Shown one piece after another: positions 42,637 to 51,100 of a stretch of 64,000 nucleotides of DNA. The notes beneath the pieces were generated by a model. It did no database searches, had not been told where the DNA came from, and saw nothing but the letters and a program-made list of their open reading frames with translations. The DNA comes from Prescottella defluvii. GTDB lineage: Bacteria; Actinomycetota; Actinomycetes; Mycobacteriales; Mycobacteriaceae. Position 1 is the first letter of the stretch; every line of letters begins with the position of its first letter. The stretch lies in the NCBI RefSeq assembly GCF_000738775.1, contig NZ_JPOC01000028.1:124001-188000 (forward strand), in the 5' to 3' direction. The translations under genes and the position numbers were made by a program.

Positions 42637-43679
42637 GCGGGGATCTCCTGTTCAGCGAGCGTGCGTCCGGCGGGGTCGACGAGGTGCAGCAGGTGCTCGC
42701 CGGCGCGGTGCAGTTCCTCGAGATGCGGGTGCCCGGTGAGGACGAACACCTCGACGCCCTGCTCCCGGTAGCGCGACAGTGCCTGCGCCACCTGCTGGTA
42801 ACTGCCGACGAGACCGATCTGCTGCCGATAGCCGATCCGGTCGAAGCCGGTCCACCGCGCGCCGTCCAGTGCCAGAGCCCGCACGTCCGCCGCGGTGGCC
42901 TCGGGATGCACCTCGCGCCACTGACGCAGCACGCGCGCCCACGCCTCGTCGGCGTCCTCGCGGGCGACGATGGGAAGTTCGAGGCCGATCCGGATCTCGC
43001 GATCGAATCCTGCAGCGGTGCTATGGAGTTCGGAGGCCACGGTGGCGATGCCGTGCGGCTGCTCGTCCAACAGATGCACGTCTCCGTGCTCGCCCGATAG
43101 CGCGATCGCTTCGGGCGACGTCCCGGACAGATACACCGTGGGAGCCGGCAACCCCGAGAGGATGCCGCGGAACCCGCCGTCGATCACGTCGTAGAACTCG
43201 CCCCCGAACTCGAAGCCCGTGCCACCGAAACGCCCCGGCAGCACCTGCTCCTCGTTCCACACACCGCGTGCGACGGCAAGGAATTCGCGGGCCCGGCGGT
43301 AGCGGTCGGGACCGGCGACCCGATCACCGCGTGCACGCGCATCGTCGTCGTCGACGTCCACCCGCACTCGCCAATCGAGCCGTCCGGCGGACAGCCGCTG
43401 CAGCGTCGCCGACAGCTTGGCCGCGTAGACCGGGGTGCCGAACGCCGGATGGAATTCGACGGTGACGCGGGCGTGCCGGGTCTGGCGCAGTGCGGACCCG
43501 GCGACCACCCACGAGTCGTCGCCCTCGGGGTCGTACGGGACGACGATGCCGTCGAACCCGGACAGCTCGGCGGCGAGGATCGCCTGGTCGAGGAAGTCGA
43601 AGCCGCCCCGGCGTTCGGAGACGGCGCCGACGTGCCGGCCGTCGCCGCGTACCGGCAACTCCCACAGGAATTCGGTCAC
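42633..43679 (-). CDS. Second LLM-class flavin-dependent monooxygenase
   Basis: A 348-residue relative of the neighbouring enzyme. VTVEFHPAFGTPVYAAKLSATLQRLSAGRLDWRVRVD, then PDRYRRAREFLAVARGVW and TVYLSGTSPEAIALSGEHGDVHLL follow the SsuD/DszA plan, with GLVGSYQQVAQALSRYREQGVEVFVLTGHPHLEELHRAGEHLL at the C-terminus. The region normally reading NIISGG is replaced by the acidic RVDVDDDDAR, so its substrate probably differs from that of its neighbour. GTG 43679 overlaps the stop of the desulfinase-like gene by four bases. Two adjacent monooxygenases suggest two oxidation steps or a heteromeric pair. Confidence 0.87.
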   Translation of the reverse strand: MTEFLWELPVRGDGRHVGAVSERRGGFDFLDQAILAAELSGFDGIVVPYDPEGDDSWVVAGSALRQTRHARVTVEFHPAFGTPVYAAKLSATLQRLSAGRLDWRVRVDVDDDDARARGDRVAGPDRYRRAREFLAVARGVWNEEQVLPGRFGGTGFEFGGEFYDVIDGGFRGILSGLPAPTVYLSGTSPEAIALSGEHGDVHLLDEQPHGIATVASELHSTAAGFDREIRIGLELPIVAREDADEAWARVLRQWREVHPEATAADVRALALDGARWTGFDRIGYRQQIGLVGSYQQVAQALSRYREQGVEVFVLTGHPHLEELHRAGEHLLHLVDPAGRTLAEQEIPA

Positions 43680-44713
43680 GATGCCACCTTCCGATCGGAT
43701 GCGAGCAGCTCGCGGGCCTGACGCAGCGGCTCGGGTGCCACCCACGATGCGAGGTCGAAGTCGGCGGCCAGGAAGCCGTGTGTGTAGAGGAACTGTTTCT
43801 GGACGTCGAGCAGCTCGAGCCGGTCGGCGTCGAGCGTCGGGTGCAGCCCGCGGTGGAACATGTCGCCGTACGCGGCCGCGACTCCCGCAGCGCCCGAGTA
43901 CGTCTCGCGGGCCAGGACGTCGCGGACCTCGTCGAGGTTGTCGGCCGCCCAGTCGGCCGCCCGCAGTGTCTGTGCGAGGAACGCGGTGACCAGGTCAGGC
44001 CGGGACTCGAGCAGGTCGGCGTGCACCGTGATCGGTCGCGGGGTGCCGTTGTTGACGCGCAGCCGCTTCGACGCGGTGGCGTCGAGGTCGACGGCGACCT
44101 GCAGGCCGTGTTCGCGAGCCACCTCCTGCGCCCGGGCACCCTTGACGTAGATCGCGTCGACGTCGCCGCGCAGCAGTGTCTCGACGCCCCACGTGGTGGT
44201 GCGGGACCGGGAGGCCGTGCGCACCTGCGGATTCGGGTCGGCCGGGACCTCGACGGCCACGACGTCGGCGAACGTGAGACCGCCGAGGCGCAACGCCGAC
44301 GCGAAGCCGTGCAACGCCATCGCCCGCGGGAAGCTGCGGGCCCGGTCGTCGGCCCACGCGGGAATGCCGATGCGCAGTCCGGCGAGTTCGGCCGGCGAGC
44401 CCAGCGAGGCGGCCGGTCCGACGAGGATCGCCTGCGACTCGTCGATCCAGGTCAGCCCGACCAGTCGGGTCGGGGCTCCCTCGGCCCGCGCCGCGAGTGC
44501 GGGCACGTTGCCGCCCTCCCGGATCAGGCTCGGCAGCCCGTGATCGAAGTGCCGTCCGGCGAGGTCCGCGTCGGCGTCCTGCAGGATGCCGAAGCGCAGT
44601 CCGGCGTCGTCGGCGGTCTCGGACAGCCAGCCCAGCGAGTTCGCGAGTCCACTCGCGGTCGGGACGGGGCACCGTGTGTACCAGAGGGTGTCGAGGGGTG
44701 ATGTGATGGTCAC
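43676..44713 (-). CDS. DszB-like desulfinase (SsuA fold, catalytic Cys/His/Arg kept)
   Basis: A 345-residue cytoplasmic protein with a periplasmic-binding-protein fold but no signal peptide. Its N-terminus DTLWYTRCPVPTASG aligns with the start of DszB, the 2'-hydroxybiphenyl-2-sulfinate desulfinase, and keeps the catalytic Cys (here residue 15). RHFDHGLPSLIREGGNVP keeps the DszB His and Arg ten residues apart (here 55 and 65) and the Gly three further on (68). The enzyme should hydrolyse a C-S bond of a sulfinate, releasing sulfite. It lies between an Ssu-type ATPase gene and two monooxygenases, overlapping both neighbours by four bases. GTG 44713 follows AAGGGAG. The substrate need not be an aromatic biphenyl. 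Confidence 0.82.
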   Translation of the reverse strand: MTITSPLDTLWYTRCPVPTASGLANSLGWLSETADDAGLRFGILQDADADLAGRHFDHGLPSLIREGGNVPALAARAEGAPTRLVGLTWIDESQAILVGPAASLGSPAELAGLRIGIPAWADDRARSFPRAMALHGFASALRLGGLTFADVVAVEVPADPNPQVRTASRSRTTTWGVETLLRGDVDAIYVKGARAQEVAREHGLQVAVDLDATASKRLRVNNGTPRPITVHADLLESRPDLVTAFLAQTLRAADWAADNLDEVRDVLARETYSGAAGVAAAYGDMFHRGLHPTLDADRLELLDVQKQFLYTHGFLAADFDLASWVAPEPLRQARELLASDRKVAS

Positions 44714-45522
44714 GGAGTGCTCCCTTCGGGGTGGTGGGTGACGTCTCTGCCGACGCCGAGTTCGGCGAGGAACGCCGCGCGGTAGCGCAGCGCCTCGGGA
44801 TCGTTGCGGTCTCGGGGACGCGCGAGGTCGATGTCGACATCGACCGCGAACGCCCCCTCGTTGAGGATCAGCACGCGGTCGGCGAGGCGGACGGCCTCGT
44901 CGACGTCGTGGGTGACGAGCAGGACCGCGGGCCGGTGCCGGGCGACCAGATCACCGACCAGGTCCTGCATCTGCAGTCGGGTGAGGGCGTCCAGCGCGGC
45001 GAACGGCTCGTCGAGCAGGAGCAACTCGGGCTCGCGGACCAGTGCCCGAGCCAGGGCGACACGCTGCGCCTCACCGCCGGACAGCGTCGTCGGCCAGTCC
45101 CGCTGCTTGCCGGCCAGACCGACCTCGTCCAGCGCCTTGGTCCCGGCAGCGCGGACGGCCGCGTTGCGACGCTGGCCGACGACGACGTTGCCGAGGACCC
45201 GCTTGGACGGAATCAGCCGCGGCTCCTGGTAGACGACAGTCCGCTGGTGCGGGACGAGGATCTCGCCGCCGTCCGGTCGTTCGAGTCCGGTGAGCAGGCG
45301 CAGCAGTGTGGTCTTGCCGGTGCCGCTGGGCCCGAGCAGCACCACGAACTCGCCGCGGTGGATCTCGAGGTCGACGCCGCCGAGGATCGTCTTGTCGCCG
45401 AAGCTCTTCCGGACTCCCCGCAGCCGCACCGCGACCGGTTCCCCGGCACGTCGGGCCGCCGCGGTCGTCGCCGTCCGCTCCCGCTCCGCGAGTGGCGGCA
45501 GCGGCGCCGGTGTCGGGGTCAT
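44710..45522 (-). CDS. SsuB-type ABC transporter ATP-binding protein
   Basis: A 270-residue ABC ATPase of the nitrate/sulfonate/taurine class. Walker A is LLGPSGTGKTTLLRLL near residue 66, the Q-loop is VVYQEPRLIPSKRVLGNV, the signature is LSGGEAQRVALARALVREP, Walker B is LLLLDEPFAALDAL and the switch is LLVTHDVDEAVRLADR. It energises uptake of the sulfur compound through the neighbouring permease. ATG 45522 overlaps the permease stop, and its own stop overlaps the desulfinase-like gene. Confidence 0.92.
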   Translation of the reverse strand: MTPTPAPLPPLAERERTATTAAARRAGEPVAVRLRGVRKSFGDKTILGGVDLEIHRGEFVVLLGPSGTGKTTLLRLLTGLERPDGGEILVPHQRTVVYQEPRLIPSKRVLGNVVVGQRRNAAVRAAGTKALDEVGLAGKQRDWPTTLSGGEAQRVALARALVREPELLLLDEPFAALDALTRLQMQDLVGDLVARHRPAVLLVTHDVDEAVRLADRVLILNEGAFAVDVDIDLARPRDRNDPEALRYRAAFLAELGVGRDVTHHPEGSTP

Positions 45523-46379
45523 CGGACCACCGCCAGCCGACGCCAGGGCATCGCGAACCGCTCGATGACCCGCACGATCGCGTCGAACACGAGACCGAGC
45601 GCCGCATACAGCACCACGCACAGCACCATGTAATCGGTGCGGTTGTACTCCTGCGCCAGCGTGACCAGGTAGCCGATGCCCTCGCGGGTGCCGACCTGCT
45701 CCGCGGCAATGAGTCCGGTGATACTGAGCGACAGGCAGATCCGCAGTCCCATCAGCACACCGGGCAGCGCGGCCGGCAGGATCGCCTCCGCCACCAACCG
45801 CCAGCCGGTGAGCCCGAACCCGCGCGCCGCCTCGACCATCTTCCGGTCCACGTTCCGGACACCGAGGTACGTGTACGCGTACATCGGCGCGACCGTCGCG
45901 ACCGCGATGAGCACGACCTTGAACGTCTCGTCGATCCCGAACCACGCGATGAACAGCGGCACCAGCGCCAGGAACGGCACGGCCCGGTTGATCTGCATCG
46001 TCGAGTCGATGAGCTCCTCACCGAGCGTCGACAGCCCCGACAGCACCCCGAGCACCAGCCCGATGACGGTGCCGAAGAAGACACCGATCGCGGCCCGCTG
46101 CAGCGAGGCCAGGGAGAAGTCGACCAGCTGACCGGTCGAGTACAGCTCGGCGAACGCGTCCCACACCTTGGTCGGCGAGGCGAGCACGGCCTCGGAGATC
46201 AGCCCGGTGGCCGAGCCGATCCACCACCCCGCGATGAGCGCTGCGGGGACGAGCAGGCGCAGTGGCAACGACAGCCACGCGGGACGGTTGCGCTGCCGGC
46301 GGTAGGCCGGTGTCTCGAGGGCCAGACGCTCCACCGCGCCGGCCCGCGCGGTGTCCTTCAGCGTCGCGGTCACCGTCAC
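45519..46379 (-). CDS. SsuC-type ABC transporter permease
   Basis: A 286-residue permease with about six membrane segments. The coupling loop is EAARGFGLTGWRLVAEAILPAALPGVLMGLRI near residue 180, and the N-terminal WWIGSATGLISEAVLASPTKVWDAF is typical of the sulfonate/taurine class. GTG 46379 overlaps the stop of the binding-protein gene by four bases. It probably works as a homodimer with the adjacent ATPase. Confidence 0.92.
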   Translation of the reverse strand: MTVTATLKDTARAGAVERLALETPAYRRQRNRPAWLSLPLRLLVPAALIAGWWIGSATGLISEAVLASPTKVWDAFAELYSTGQLVDFSLASLQRAAIGVFFGTVIGLVLGVLSGLSTLGEELIDSTMQINRAVPFLALVPLFIAWFGIDETFKVVLIAVATVAPMYAYTYLGVRNVDRKMVEAARGFGLTGWRLVAEAILPAALPGVLMGLRICLSLSITGLIAAEQVGTREGIGYLVTLAQEYNRTDYMVLCVVLYAALGLVFDAIVRVIERFAMPWRRLAVVR

Positions 46380-47422
46380 GCCCCCGGCTTCGACGCGGCC
46401 GCACCCTGTAGGTCGAACGTCAGGTCGGCGGCGGTGAGCTGCCGCTGGATGACGCCGTTGCGGTAGAACAGATCGGCCACGGACTGCAGGTCGGCCTCGT
46501 CGGCAGCGGTCGGATAGCGGAAGTCGGTGACCTGGCCGCCGAGCGCGATCGCGTCGTCGAGGCGCTGGCCGCTCAGTGCACGCGGCCCGACCTGCTCGAA
46601 GACGTTCTCGAATGCGGCCGGATTCTCCCGCTGCCGGCGGGTGAGGTCCTTGGTGACCTCGAGGAACTTCTGCACCACCTCGGGGTGCTCCTGCAGTACC
46701 ACGGTGCGGCCGGCGATGATCGTGTTGTCTACCGACTTGATATCTCCCTCTGTGGCGATCTCCTTGGCGCCCTTGGCCTTCGCCTCCTGGTACGGCGCGA
46801 GGAACGACGCCCACGCGTCCACCTGACCGGTGGAGAAGGCCGATGCTGCATCGGTCTGCTGCAGCGGCACCCGCTCGACCGAGTCGATCGGGATGTTCGC
46901 CTCGGTGAGCGCCTTGAGGACGATGTACTCGCCCTTCGCGGCCGGATTCACCGCGATCCGCTTGCCCTTCAGGTCCTCGAGGGTCGAGATTCCCGACCCG
47001 GCGGTGGCGATGATGCCGCTCTGGTCCTTGTTGTACGGGTCGGACGTCGCGAAGATCCGGACGCCCACGTCCTTGGACAGTGCGCCGACGACCGGGCTGT
47101 AGGCACCGGTCTGGATGTCCAGTTCGCCGGTGTTGAACAGCTTGAGGTTGGAGCTGAATCCCGGTGTGGTCTTGACCCATTCGATCCTGGCACCGAGCGG
47201 GGCCAGCGCCCGATCGAAGTCTCCGTCGCGCTTGCCGACGGCGATCGCCCCGGAGTTGCCCGGGTCGTAGACCTTGAGAGTGAACTGCGCGGCGCCGGTA
47301 CCGGTGCCGGTACCGCTCTCGGAGGCCACGGCGTCGGAGCCACCACACGCAACCACCAGTCCGGCCAGCGGAACGAGCGCGAGCGCGAGTGCGGCTCGGG
47401 ACAGGCGGCGCATACGGAACAT
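46376..47422 (-). CDS. Sulfonate-type ABC transporter substrate-binding lipoprotein
   Basis: A 348-residue lipoprotein and first gene of the sulfur operon. The lipobox LVVAC places the anchored Cys near residue 26. The mature part follows the SsuA plan: AIAVGKRDGDFDRALAPLGARIEWV, LFNTGELDIQTGAYSPVVGAL, DLKGKRIAVNPAAKGEYIVLKAL and FSTGQVDAWASFLAPYQEA. AGGAG precedes ATG 47422. The ligand is probably an organosulfonate or sulfone-containing acid, judged from the operon. Confidence 0.9.
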   Translation of the reverse strand: MFRMRRLSRAALALALVPLAGLVVACGGSDAVASESGTGTGTGAAQFTLKVYDPGNSGAIAVGKRDGDFDRALAPLGARIEWVKTTPGFSSNLKLFNTGELDIQTGAYSPVVGALSKDVGVRIFATSDPYNKDQSGIIATAGSGISTLEDLKGKRIAVNPAAKGEYIVLKALTEANIPIDSVERVPLQQTDAASAFSTGQVDAWASFLAPYQEAKAKGAKEIATEGDIKSVDNTIIAGRTVVLQEHPEVVQKFLEVTKDLTRRQRENPAAFENVFEQVGPRALSGQRLDDAIALGGQVTDFRYPTAADEADLQSVADLFYRNGVIQRQLTAADLTFDLQGAAASKPGA

Positions 47423-47501
47423 CGAGGACTCCTAGTTGCAGTGGGATGGAGAACCCGTGCACCACACTCGGATCGGTGGTGCCACGGGGTGACGGAAAGC
47501 A

Positions 47502-47530
47502 ACGTTAGGACCGGACGGTCGCAATGCCAC
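47502..47530 (-). promoter_or_regulatory. Candidate promoter of the sulfur operon
   Basis: On the minus strand GTGGCA (47525-47530) and TAACGT (47502-47507) are spaced by 17 bases, giving a leader of about 70 bases. The spacer holds the inverted repeat GACC-GGAC-GGTC (47509-47520), a possible operator. The remainder of the divergent space to 47701 contains further short inverted repeats (for example CCGG-N8-CCGG at 47580-47595) that I cannot assign. Confidence 0.4.
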
Positions 47531-47701
47531 GGGTTGCCGTTTGGATGAACACAACGCTTGACACACCGGACATTGCGTGCCGGTCGAACGTCCGGAAGGT
47601 TCACAAGGCAGGTGGTCGGGTTTAGACTCGGCTGCGAGCGGCAACCCGATCCCCGACGACTGCAGTCGCGATTCGACTGCGATTCCGACGATGGGCGTTC
47701 G

Positions 47702-48199
47702 ATGGAACAGACTGGGAACACCTCGCACAACGGTCACCGATCCGGTACCGGCCGAATGTCGTTCGCCGACGGGGCCGTACGAACGGTCTCCGGGATCGCC
47801 GAGGTGACCACCGCCTCGATCGGCGCAGTCGGCGGCGCGGCCGTCGGGAGTGTCGTCGGCGGGGTCCGCGGCGCGGTCGGTGGTGTCGCCGACGGAGTAC
47901 GCAAGGGCGTCGAGACGGGGAGCCGATCCACACCCGCCGCCGTTCTGACGATGGCCGCCGCGGGCGCGGTGGGGCTCGTCGAATGGCCGGTGGTCCTGAC
48001 CGTCGGGGGCGCCGCGCTCGTGTTGAGGCAACTCCACGAGCGCGGCGCGCACCCGGAGGCGGCGATGGCTGCCGCACCTTCGCACGCGCCCGCGAGGAAG
48101 TCCGCCAAGCCCTCGACAAGGACACCGACGAAGGCAACCGCCAAGACAACCTCCAAGAAGAGCACGACATCCCGGCCGCGGGGGCGTACCGCTCGGTGA
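47702..48199 (+). CDS. Small membrane-associated protein preceding the P-type ATPase
   Basis: A 165-residue protein if started at ATG 47702; ATG 47757 is an alternative and the frame extends further upstream. The N-terminal half has Gly/Val/Ala-rich segments (TTASIGAVGGAAVGSVVGGVRGAVGGV). A hydrophobic stretch near 95-115 contains GLVEWPVVLTVGGAALVLRQL. The C-terminus is a Lys/Arg/Ser/Thr-rich, histone-like tail. The WPV-containing stretch resembles IDWPVALAIAAGHAL in the small protein after the ATPase. The stop overlaps the ATPase start (GTGA), so it is probably an accessory component. Function is unknown. Confidence 0.7.
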   Translation: MEQTGNTSHNGHRSGTGRMSFADGAVRTVSGIAEVTTASIGAVGGAAVGSVVGGVRGAVGGVADGVRKGVETGSRSTPAAVLTMAAAGAVGLVEWPVVLTVGGAALVLRQLHERGAHPEAAMAAAPSHAPARKSAKPSTRTPTKATAKTTSKKSTTSRPRGRTAR

Positions 48200-51100
48200 G
48201 GATTGCGGGGGTCGGGGCATTGCTGGGGCAGGCACGCCGTCTGCCCCGCCGAAGCCTGGACACCGCACTGACGGCGACGGTCGTCGGCACCGCGGCCACC
48301 GCGGGCGTGCTGACGGCACTCCTCACGCCTCGACGAACCGGCGCCCCCGATGTCGGCCGTCTCCCCCCTCCGGCCTGGGACGATGCCGTGCTCCGTGCGC
48401 GCGTGATCGCGCTCGCGGCCCATTCCGTCGGGTTCGGCGTCGCGGCGGCGGGACGGGTCCTGGCGGTGCCGCGACTGCCCCTCGCGCTGTCCGCGCCGGT
48501 GACGATCCTCGACTATCAGCCACGGTTGCGCCGGTTGCTGGAGACCGGACTCGGGCGGGTCGGCGCCGACCTGCTCCTGTCCACCGCAACGGCCACCGGG
48601 TACGCCGCCGCGCAGGCCCCGGCCCCTCTCGCGGTCGAATCGTTGCTGCGCGCGTCGGTGGTCGGCGAGGTGGTCGCCAATCGGCGGGCGTGGCACCACA
48701 GTCCTCTCCCCCGGCCCACCGGCACCGACACCGCCGCCCCGAACGGCGCGGTCGACCGTCATCTCGAACGAGTCGCGTGGGTGCAACTCGCGGGCTCCGC
48801 GGCGGTGGGCGCCGCCACCGGCAGCCTGCGGGCGGCGGGTACGACGGCGCTGGTGACCGCCCCGAAGGCCGCCCGCATCGCGCGTGAGTCCTTCGCGAGC
48901 ACGCTCGGCCGCGGTCTCGTCGCCGATCACCGCGTGCTGTGCCGGGGCCCGGACGTGCTGCGCCGCCTCGACGGCGTGACCGCCGTGGTCGTCGACCCCC
49001 GCGCCCTGCTGACTGCAGATCTCCGGGTGAGCAGGATCCGCGGGGTCCCCGACGACCGTCGGGCCCGCGTCTGGGACGTGGCCCGCACCGCCGTCGACGA
49101 CGGCACGCTCGGGGCGGGCTGGCATCGCCTCACGGAGTTGCCGGAGGTCGCGGCACTCTCCGACGACCCCGATGCCGCAGTGCTGGTCGCACCCGTTCGC
49201 GATCCGCTGGCCGGCGGCCTCCTCGAGCAGATCCGACGGTCGGCGGCCACGGTCCACTCGATCGACGACGAGGTCCTCGGAACCCTGCGATCGGCCTTCG
49301 ATGAGCTCCGAAAACCCAGTGGTGCAGACGATTCCGACCTGCTGACGATGACGCTGAACCTGCAGGACGGCGGCGAGTCGGTGGCGGTTCTCGCCGCACA
49401 CTGTCCGCGGGCGCTCGCAGCCGCCGACGTCGGGATCGCGCTCGCGCGCAGCGGCGCCGTCCCACCCACCGACTGCGACCTCCTCGTCCCCGACCTGGCC
49501 GGCGCGTGGCGGGTGGTGCGCGCCGTCCCGGCGGCCGTGACCGCCTCCCGTCGGGGCATCGAGATTGCCACCGGCGCTTCGCTTCTCGGATCGCTGCTGA
49601 TGCTGCCGGGGACGCACGGCCGGGGCCCGGGGCCGGTCAGCGCGGGCGCCGGAGCCGCACTGTGGACCGGTCACCGCCTCGCTCGTCGGGTGCTGCGTGC
49701 GGACGCACCCCTGCCGGATCCGCAGCACGACTGGCACGCCATGCCCGTCGACCGCGTCCGCCGCATGCTCGGGTCGCCCGGACCCCGACCGGAGGCAGCG
49801 GAAAGGGGGCGACTCGTCGCGACCGCGGCGTGGATGCGGCGACCCGTGGACGCCGCATGGGACTTCGGGCGCTCGCTCCGGACGGAGCTGTCCGACCCGC
49901 TGACGCCGATCCTGGCCACCGGCTCGGCGGCGAGTGCCGTACTCGGCTCGCCCGTCGACGCGATACTCGTCGGATCCGTCCTGGTCGGCAACGCCGCGCT
50001 CTCCGCCGTCCAGCGCCTGCACGCGGAGCGCCTGCTGCGCCGGCTCCTCGCCGTGCACGACACCCCGGCCCGCGTGGTCCGCGCGCGCCGAGACGGATAC
50101 GAGGACGTGGACGCGGGGCGGCTCCGCGCGGGCGAGGTGATCGAAGTGCGGCCCGGCGAGGTGGCGCCCGCCGACGGCCGCCTCATCGAGGCCGACGGCG
50201 TCGAGGTCGACGAATCCTCCCTCACCGGGGAATCGCTGCCCGTCGACAAGCAGACCGAGGCGACACCGGGCGTCCCCCTCGCCGAACGCAGTTGCATGCT
50301 CTACGCGGGCACCACCGTGCTGACGGGCACCGCGACCGCGGTGGTGACCGCAGTCGGGGCCACCACCGAGACGGGCCGCGCCACCGCGCTGTCGCCGACA
50401 CCGGTCGGCCGCACCGGGTTGCAGGCCCAGCTGGGCGAGCTGACCCGGCAAGTCCTGCCGGTCAGCGTCGGCGGCGGAGCGCTGGTCACCCTCACGTCGA
50501 TGCTGCGCGGCGGCGGGCTCCAGGCCGCGATCACGAGTGGCGTCGCGGTGGCCGTGGCGGCGGTGCCCGAGGGACTGCCCCTCGTCGCGACCCTCGCCCA
50601 GCAGGCCGCGGCCCGTCGGCTCACCCACTCGTCCGCGCTGGTGCGCGCGCCCCGCTCTGTCGAGGCACTCGGCCGGGTCGATGTGGTGTGTTTCGACAAG
50701 ACGGGCACCCTCAGCCAGGACCGCCTGCGGGTCACCGCCGTCCGGCCCATCGGCGCGCACGCCCGCGGCGCCGTCGTCGATGCCGCCGCCCGCACGTCGA
50801 TCACGGCGGACGGGAAGGCCGCCGCGCACGCCACAGACCGCGCCGTGGTGGAGGCCGCCGCGGAATCGGGCGCCGTCCAACCGGCCGGCGTGCTGCTGCC
50901 GTTCCGGGCCGGCCGCCCGTACGCCGCCGCGATCACCGGCACCGATCTGGTGGTCAAGGGCGCCCCCGAGGTGGTTCTGGCCGCCTGCACCGGCATGTCA
51001 CCGGCGCGGCTCGAGACCATCGCCGACGACGTGCAGACGATGGCCGAGGAGGGCCTGCGGGTGATCGCGGTGGCCCGGCGCACCGTCACCGAGGATCAGG

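Noticed and set aside
47734-50880. A 1,048-codon minus-strand open frame opposite the P-type ATPase
   Set aside because: Low-complexity Gly/Arg/Asp-rich translation; the plus strand has unmistakable ATPase motifs and coupled neighbours.
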